Origin: Actinomycetospora lutea
GTDB taxonomy: Bacteria; Actinomycetota; Actinomycetes; Mycobacteriales; Pseudonocardiaceae
NCBI RefSeq assembly: GCF_028737205.1
Contig: NZ_JAQZAL010000017.1
Coordinates: 62,001-126,000, forward strand
Direction of reading: 5' to 3'
Length of the DNA stretch: 64,000 bases
Positions 59,041 to 64,000 of this stretch are shown in pieces; the stretch's first letter is position 1; every line of letters begins with the position of its first letter. A model generated the notes under the pieces. It did not search any database. It had not been told where the DNA came from and was given only the letters and a program-made list of their open reading frames with translations. A program made the translations under genes and the position numbers.

Positions 59041-59044
<4 letters not shown>
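57392..59044 (+). CDS. nadB: L-aspartate oxidase NadB
   Basis: FAD flavoprotein oxidising L-aspartate to iminoaspartate for NadA; 550 residues. FAD-binding [95 protein letters not shown] and [22 protein letters not shown] are diagnostic. A 16-codon segment ([16 protein letters not shown], about residues 244-260) is extra relative to normal NadB and equals a dispersed repeat inserted in frame. GTG 57392 overlaps the nadA stop; the stop overlaps nadC. Confidence 0.96.
58122..58169 (+). repeat. GGGGAGCACGCCGATAGGGGAG repeat inserted in nadB
   Basis: 48 bp, exactly 16 codons, between the FHPTALYTG and [11 protein letters not shown] motifs of NadB. Matches the intergenic copy at 52975-53022 at 41 of 48 positions; its core matches murE 6482-6502 over 21 bp. 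It keeps the frame open. Confidence 0.75.
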
Positions 59045-59912
<868 letters not shown>

Positions 59913-59916
<4 letters not shown>

Positions 59917-59952
59917 GCGAAGTTCGGGGCTATAGCACCAAAGTTCGCTCAC
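59913..59952. repeat. GTGAGCGAA palindrome, copy 2 (nadC/DAO junction)
   Basis: 40-bp hairpin: GTGAGCGAAGTTCGGGGC, loop TATA, complement arm with 3 mismatches. Left end supplies the nadC stop (TGA) and the overlapping GTG start of the next gene; the repeat encodes residues 2-13 of that protein (SEVRGYSTKVRS). Confidence 0.75.
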
Positions 59953-61088
59953 ATGGGGTCGTCGTCGTCGGCGGCGGCATCGCCGGGGTGTCGGTGGCCG
60001 CGGAGCTCGCGCGCGACGGTCCGGTGGTGCTCGTCGAGGGCGAGGACGAGCTCGCGAAGCACACCACCGGGCGCTCGGCGGCCAGCTACATCCCGGGCCA
60101 CGGCGCCCCGCCCGCCCGCGCGCTCGTCGCCGCGTCGCGCGCGCGGTTCGACGCGCTCGCCGACGAGGCCGGGCACCCGTTCCTGCGCCCGCGCCCCGTC
60201 CTGCACGTCGCCCACGACGAGGACGAGGAGCGGACGCTGCGCGAGGAGATGCTGCCCCTCGCCGCGGTCACCGAGCTCACCCCGGACGGGGCCGTCGCCC
60301 GCTGGCCGGCCCTGCGCCGTGACCTCCTGCGCGCCGCCGCCGTCGTCGAGGACGCCCAGGACGCCGATCCGCTCGGCCTGCACCAGCACTACCGCCGCGC
60401 CCTGCGCGCCCGCGGCGGGGAGATCCGGACGGGCGCGCCGGTCACGGTCATCGCACGCCACGGCGAGTCCTGGCGGGTGGGCCTGGGGGACGACCACCTC
60501 GACACCGACACGCTCGTCCTCGCCGCCGGCGCCTGGACCGACCGCCTGCTCGCGCTCGCCGGCGCCGCCCCGGTCGGCCTGCGCCCGCTGCGCCGGACGA
60601 TCGCGATCGTGCGCGTCCCCGAGGGCGCGCCGGTCCGCCGCGACGACCCGTTCGTCGTCTCCGCCGGCGAGCGCTGGTACGCCAAGCCCGAGGGCGAGCA
60701 CCTGCTCGTCTCCCCGTCCGAGGAGACCCCCGCCGAGCCCGGCGACCCGCGTCCCGACGAGCTGGACGTCGCCCGCGCCCTCGAGCACGTCAACGCCGTC
60801 ACCACCCTGGGGCTGCGCTCGGTCGCGACGAGCTGGACCGGGCTGCGCACCTTCGCGCCGGACCGCTCCCTGGTGATCGGCGACCGCCCCGAGCACCGCG
60901 GCCTGCACCTGTTCGCCGGCCAGGGCGGGTCGGGCATCGAGACCGCCCCGGCGGCCGCCGCCCTCGCCGCCGCCGTGATCCGCGGCGCCGCGCCCCCAAC
61001 CGACGTCCTCGCCGCCCTCGCCGACCAGGGCACGACGCTCGACGCCCTGCTCGCCACCCGCCTCGGGGCCGCCACGGGCCCCCGCTAG
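59913..61088 (+). CDS. FAD-dependent oxidoreductase, DAO family
   Basis: 391 residues. The FAD-binding loop VVVVGGGIAGVSVAAELARDG starts almost at once, with TGRSAASYIPGHG, LVLAAGAWTDRLLALAG and HLFAGQGGSGIETAPAAA. The DAO fold covers D-amino-acid, glycine/sarcosine and D-lactate or 2-hydroxyglutarate type oxidases; the substrate is unknown. GTG 59913 is the only usable start in frame, so residues 1-13 come from the palindromic repeat and precede the normal N-terminus. It follows nadC with a 4-bp overlap, but a role in NAD synthesis is not known. Confidence 0.88.
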
Positions 61089-61091
61089 CCT
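61086..61091 (+). promoter_or_regulatory. -10 box TAGCCT of the GH12 lipoprotein gene
   Basis: TAGCCT, which contains the stop codon of the previous gene, ends 7 nt before ATG 61099; leaderless spacing. Confidence 0.5.
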
Positions 61092-61098
61092 CGCCCGT

Positions 61099-61953
61099 AT
61101 GGGGGACATGCGACGCGTGATCGCCGTGCTGCTGACCGGTCTCGCGCTCGTCGTCGCCGGGTGCTCCACGGGTGACGGCGCCGCGCCGCCGGTGACGACC
61201 ACCGCCCCGGGCCCGCCCGCGGGCACCGGCGACCCCGCCCTCGGCGTGCTCGCGCCCCTGCCGCCGCAGGGCTCGCGCGAGGGGCCCCGCATCTGCGGGA
61301 AGACGGAATCGGTGCCGGTCGCGGGCGGGCGCTACGAGGTCCAGAACAACGCCTGGGGCGCGGACACCCCGCAGTGCACCACCGCGTTCGACACCGGCTT
61401 CAGCGTCGAGGCGACCCACGACAAGGACTCCGGGCCCGCCGCCTACCCCTCGATCGTCGTCGGCTGCAACTACGGCACCTGCACCCGCGACTCGCCCTAC
61501 CCGCTGCCCCTTGCCGAGATGGGCGACGTGCGCTCGAGCTGGGCGGTGACCGTGCCCCGCCGCGGCGACTTCAACGTCGCCTACGACGTCTGGCTCGACC
61601 CGACCCCGCGCCGCGCCGGCGCCAACACCGGCGCCGAGCTGATGATCTGGCTCGACCGCACCGACCGCGTTCAGCCCATCGGCTCCGAGCGCGCGACCGT
61701 CGAGATCGCCGGCGCCCGCTGGGCGGTGTGGACCGGCGAGAACCACGGCACCCCGGTCATCTCCTACGTGCGCGAGGAGCCGACCGACACCGTCATCGAC
61801 CTGCCGATCAGCGAGTTCGTCACCGAGGCCACCCGCCGCGGGGTGGTGCAGCCGGACTGGTTCCTCACCAACATCCAGGCCGGCTTCGAGCCCTGGATCG
61901 GCGGCGCGGGCCTGTCCACCGACGCCTTCTCCCTCACCCGGAACGGGGTCTGA
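61099..61953 (+). CDS. GH12-family glycosidase lipoprotein
   Basis: 284 residues. Signal peptide MRRVIAVLLTGLALVVAGC ends in a lipobox (VAGC), so the mature protein is membrane-anchored outside the cell. The GH12 beta-jelly-roll follows: CGKTESVPVAGGRYEVQNNAWG, YPSIVVGCNYGTCTRDSPYPLP, DVWLDPTPR, the nucleophile Glu in AELMIWLDR, IGSERATVEIAGARWAVWTG and the acid/base Glu in IQAGFEPWIGG. The family cleaves beta-1,4-glucan or xyloglucan. Its neighbour encodes a secreted copy. Confidence 0.92.
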   Translation: MGDMRRVIAVLLTGLALVVAGCSTGDGAAPPVTTTAPGPPAGTGDPALGVLAPLPPQGSREGPRICGKTESVPVAGGRYEVQNNAWGADTPQCTTAFDTGFSVEATHDKDSGPAAYPSIVVGCNYGTCTRDSPYPLPLAEMGDVRSSWAVTVPRRGDFNVAYDVWLDPTPRRAGANTGAELMIWLDRTDRVQPIGSERATVEIAGARWAVWTGENHGTPVISYVREEPTDTVIDLPISEFVTEATRRGVVQPDWFLTNIQAGFEPWIGGAGLSTDAFSLTRNGV

Positions 61954-62044
61954 TCGTCCCGATCGAGGGAGACGGCCTCCCGTCACCCACACGCTCACCG
62001 TACGTTTCACCGCGACGAACGGTCGAGCGACGGGGTGGCGGCAG

Positions 62045-62851
62045 ATGAACGGTCACAGGCGGGCGACGAGCGGACTGGTCGTGGCGATCGTCGCCGTGCT
62101 CGCGATGCTGGTGGGGGTGAGCCCGGCGCTGGCCACCGCGCTGCCCGGGACGCCGCACTCGCCACGGGTCGAGGGCACGCGGGTGTGCGGCAAGACCGAG
62201 TCCACCCCGGTGGAGGGCGGGCGCTACGAGGCCCAGAACAACGTCTGGGGCGCCGACACGCCCCAGTGCATCACGGCCTTCGACACCGGCTTCGTCGTCG
62301 ACCCCGCCGACCACCACAAGGAGAACGAGCCGGCCTCGTACCCGTCGATGGTCTGGGGCTGCAACTACGGCAACTGCACCAAGGACAGCCCGTTCCCCAA
62401 GAAGGTCTCCGAGCTCGCCGGACTCCGCTCGTCGTGGGCGGTCGAGGTGCCGCCGACCGGTGACTACAACGTCTCCTACGACCTCTGGATGGACCCGACG
62501 CCGCGGCGCACCGGCCGCCCCACCGGCCTCGAGCTCATGATCTGGCTGAAGAACACCCCGCGCGTGCAGCCGATCGGCGAGAAGAAGGCCGAGGTCTCCC
62601 TCGGCGGCACCACGTGGGACGTGTGGCTCGGCGCCATCGACCTGCCGACCATCAGCTACGTGCGCCAGGAGCCGACGCTGCAGGTCACCGACCTGCCGCT
62701 CGACCAGTTCGTCGCCGACGCGCAGCGCCGGGGGGTCGCGAGGCCCGAGTGGTACATGACGAGCGTCCAGGCCGGCTTCGAGCCCTGGATCGGCGGCCGG
62801 GGCCTCACGACGCGGTCGTTCTCGGCGACGCTTCCCGGTTCACAGCCCTGA
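62045..62851 (+). CDS. GH12-family secreted glycosidase
   Basis: 268 residues, closely similar to the upstream gene: CGKTESTPVEGGRYEAQNNVWG, YPSMVWGCNYGNCTKDSPFP, SYDLWMDPTPRRTG, LELMIWLKN with the nucleophile Glu, SVQAGFEPWIGGRGL with acid/base Glu. The start MNGHRRATSGLVVAIVAVLAM gives a cleavable signal peptide ending in ALA but no lipobox, so it is probably exported free. GGCGGCAG lies just before ATG 62045. Both genes arose by tandem duplication with different cell-surface fates. The stop abuts the minus-strand gene stop. Confidence 0.92.
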   Translation: MNGHRRATSGLVVAIVAVLAMLVGVSPALATALPGTPHSPRVEGTRVCGKTESTPVEGGRYEAQNNVWGADTPQCITAFDTGFVVDPADHHKENEPASYPSMVWGCNYGNCTKDSPFPKKVSELAGLRSSWAVEVPPTGDYNVSYDLWMDPTPRRTGRPTGLELMIWLKNTPRVQPIGEKKAEVSLGGTTWDVWLGAIDLPTISYVRQEPTLQVTDLPLDQFVADAQRRGVARPEWYMTSVQAGFEPWIGGRGLTTRSFSATLPGSQP

Positions 62852-63229
62852 TCACTCCTCGCCGGCGTGCTCCCGGAGCGCGTCGATCATCCGCCGGTCC
62901 CGCTTGGTCGGACGTCCCGTGCCCCGGTCGCGCACCGCGACCGGGGCCGGGCGCTCCTCCGGGGGCGGGGGCGGCGGCGTGTGGTCGACGTAGCAGGTGA
63001 CGGCCACCGGCGCGCCGACCCGCTTCTCGATCACCTTCGTGACCTCGACGATCCGCGCGATCTCGTAGACCCGCGTGCGCACCGTGTCGCCCGGCTTCAC
63101 CGGCGTCGCCGGCTTGGCCGGGGTGTCGTTGACGCGCACGTGGCCGCCGCGGCAGGCGTCGGCGGCGTCGGCGCGGGTCCTGGTCAGCCGCACCGCCCAC
63201 AGCCAGCGGTCGACGCGCGTGGACTCCAT
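62852..63229 (-). CDS. S4-domain RNA-binding protein (Hsp15-like)
   Basis: 125 residues. One S4 domain covers the N-terminal half: RVDRWLWAVRLTRTRADAADACRGGHVRVNDTPAKP then VKPGDTVRTR, as in Hsp15, which rescues stalled 50S subunits with attached nascent tRNA. The C-terminal half has a Pro-rich stretch and a charged end (RPTKRDRRMIDALREHAGEE). Function here is presumed from fold. Minus strand, with its TGA stop directly against the GH12 stop (TGATCA). Confidence 0.85.
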   Translation of the reverse strand: MESTRVDRWLWAVRLTRTRADAADACRGGHVRVNDTPAKPATPVKPGDTVRTRVYEIARIVEVTKVIEKRVGAPVAVTCYVDHTPPPPPPEERPAPVAVRDRGTGRPTKRDRRMIDALREHAGEE

Positions 63230-63273
63230 CGCGGCCTAGTGTGCCGCCTCCGGCCACGGGATATCTGGAGAGC

Positions 63274-64000
63274 GTGGACCACGGCATCATGATGTTCCCG
63301 ACGGACTACGCCATCGACCCGGCCGAGCTGGCCAAGGAGACCGAGGACCGGGGCTTCGACTCGCTCTGGTTCCCCGAGCACAGCCACATCCCCACCAAGC
63401 GCGAGTCGCCCTACCCCGGCGGCGGCGACCTGCCGCGGATGTACATCCACACCTACGACCCGTTCGTCGCCCTGACGGCCGCCGCGGCCGCGACGACGAC
63501 GCTCAAGGTCGCCACCGGCATCTGCCTGGTCATCCAGCGCGACCCGATCCACACCGCCAAGCAGGTCGCCAGCCTCGACCGCCTCTCCGGCGGGCGGTTC
63601 CTGTTCGGCATCGGCGCCGGCTGGAACCGCGAGGAGATGGCCCACCACGGGGCGAACCCGAAGACGCGCATGCGCCTGATGGGCGAGCAGGTCAAGGCCA
63701 TGAAGGAGCTGTGGACGCAGGAGGAGGCGGAGTTCCACGGCGAGTTCGTCGACTTCGCGCCGAGCTGGGCCTGGCCGAAGCCGACCCAGCAGCCGCACCC
63801 GCCGGTCTACGTCGGCGGCATGGGCCCGGGCGTCGAGGACCGCATCCTCGACTACGGCGACGCCTGGCTGCCGCAGCGCGTGGGTCCGGACAACATCGAC
63901 GAGTTCGAGCAGCGCGCGAACGCGCTGCAGCAGCGCGCCGCCGACGCCGGCCGCGGCCCGATCCCGATGTCGCTCTTCGGCGCCGAGAGCACGCCCGAGG
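63274..64000 (+). CDS. LLM-class (F420-type) oxidoreductase, N-terminal part
   Basis: Runs off the window; 242 codons visible. GIMMFPTDYAIDPAELAKETEDRGFDSLWFPEHSHIP, VALTAAAAATTTLKVATGICLV, ASLDRLSGGRFLFGIGAGWNREEMAHHG and PPVYVGGMGPGVEDRILDYGDAWLP match a common actinobacterial F420-dependent group. GTG 63274 has GGAG upstream. It diverges from the S4-domain gene across 44 bp. Substrate unknown; the C-terminus cannot be judged. Confidence 0.88.
   Translation, partial: MDHGIMMFPTDYAIDPAELAKETEDRGFDSLWFPEHSHIPTKRESPYPGGGDLPRMYIHTYDPFVALTAAAAATTTLKVATGICLVIQRDPIHTAKQVASLDRLSGGRFLFGIGAGWNREEMAHHGANPKTRMRLMGEQVKAMKELWTQEEAEFHGEFVDFAPSWAWPKPTQQPHPPVYVGGMGPGVEDRILDYGDAWLPQRVGPDNIDEFEQRANALQQRAADAGRGPIPMSLFGAESTPE

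Overview
The window is high-GC chromosomal DNA (third codon positions are nearly all G or C) from an actinobacterium. Pseudonocardiales, for example Pseudonocardia or Actinomycetospora, fit best. The supports are an actinobacterial dcw cluster (division and cell wall genes), a polar-growth wag31, DnaE1 with an intact PHP motif, F420-type luciferase-like oxidoreductases, BsaP next to bioB, an NrtR-nadABC locus, and many GTG starts with leaderless-type promoters. The genus is an inference. No rRNA, tRNA, CRISPR array, insertion sequence or prophage was found.

Layout. 1-886: the tail of dinB and a DUF3040 membrane protein. 887-22009: the dcw cluster mraZ-rsmH-ftsL-ftsI-murE-murF-mraY-murD-ftsW-murG-murC-ftsQ-ftsZ, then pgeF, yggS, sepF and wag31. 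Most neighbours overlap by ATGA or GTGA, so synthesis of lipid II precursors and the divisome is translationally coupled. The yggT gene usually found between sepF and wag31 is absent. 22079-27361: a wag31-adjacent membrane protein with a short collagen-like tract, a K+/H+ antiporter, lspA, an RluD-type pseudouridine synthase and an unknown membrane protein that seems to start at CTG. 27526-29941: type II NADH dehydrogenase, malate dehydrogenase and a strong terminator. 30031-44457: accessory and metabolic genes (TetR with a PaaK-like ligase, cupin, dapA, dnaE1, VOC protein, SGNH esterase, class II aldolase, amidohydrolase, TetR with a DHA2 exporter, succinate-semialdehyde dehydrogenase). 44459-54699: a biotin locus (bioA, bioF, bioD, bioB, bsaP), interrupted by an F420-type oxidoreductase gene and a pair of MEDS-domain regulators, followed by a DUF2567 gene and dapE. 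54696-61088: a LON-domain protein, nrtR facing nadA-nadB-nadC, and an FAD oxidoreductase. 61099-64000: two tandem GH12 glycosidases, an S4-domain protein and a truncated F420-type oxidoreductase.

The signals most worth following are: (1) four small dispersed repeat families, some of which lie inside or define coding sequences (stop and start codons at nadC/DAO, an in-frame 16-codon segment of nadB, the N-terminus of MurC); (2) reverse-oriented 10-bp-phased TGGGG boxes upstream of the standard MraZ box array; (3) a chain of two five-codon mini-ORFs joining murC to ftsQ; (4) a MEDS-STAS / MEDS-ATPase-like pair inside the biotin locus whose usual phosphorylation and ATP-binding residues are missing; and (5) divergent leaderless promoters whose -10 boxes share the same TA. 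All calls were made by reading the sequence; no database search was run.
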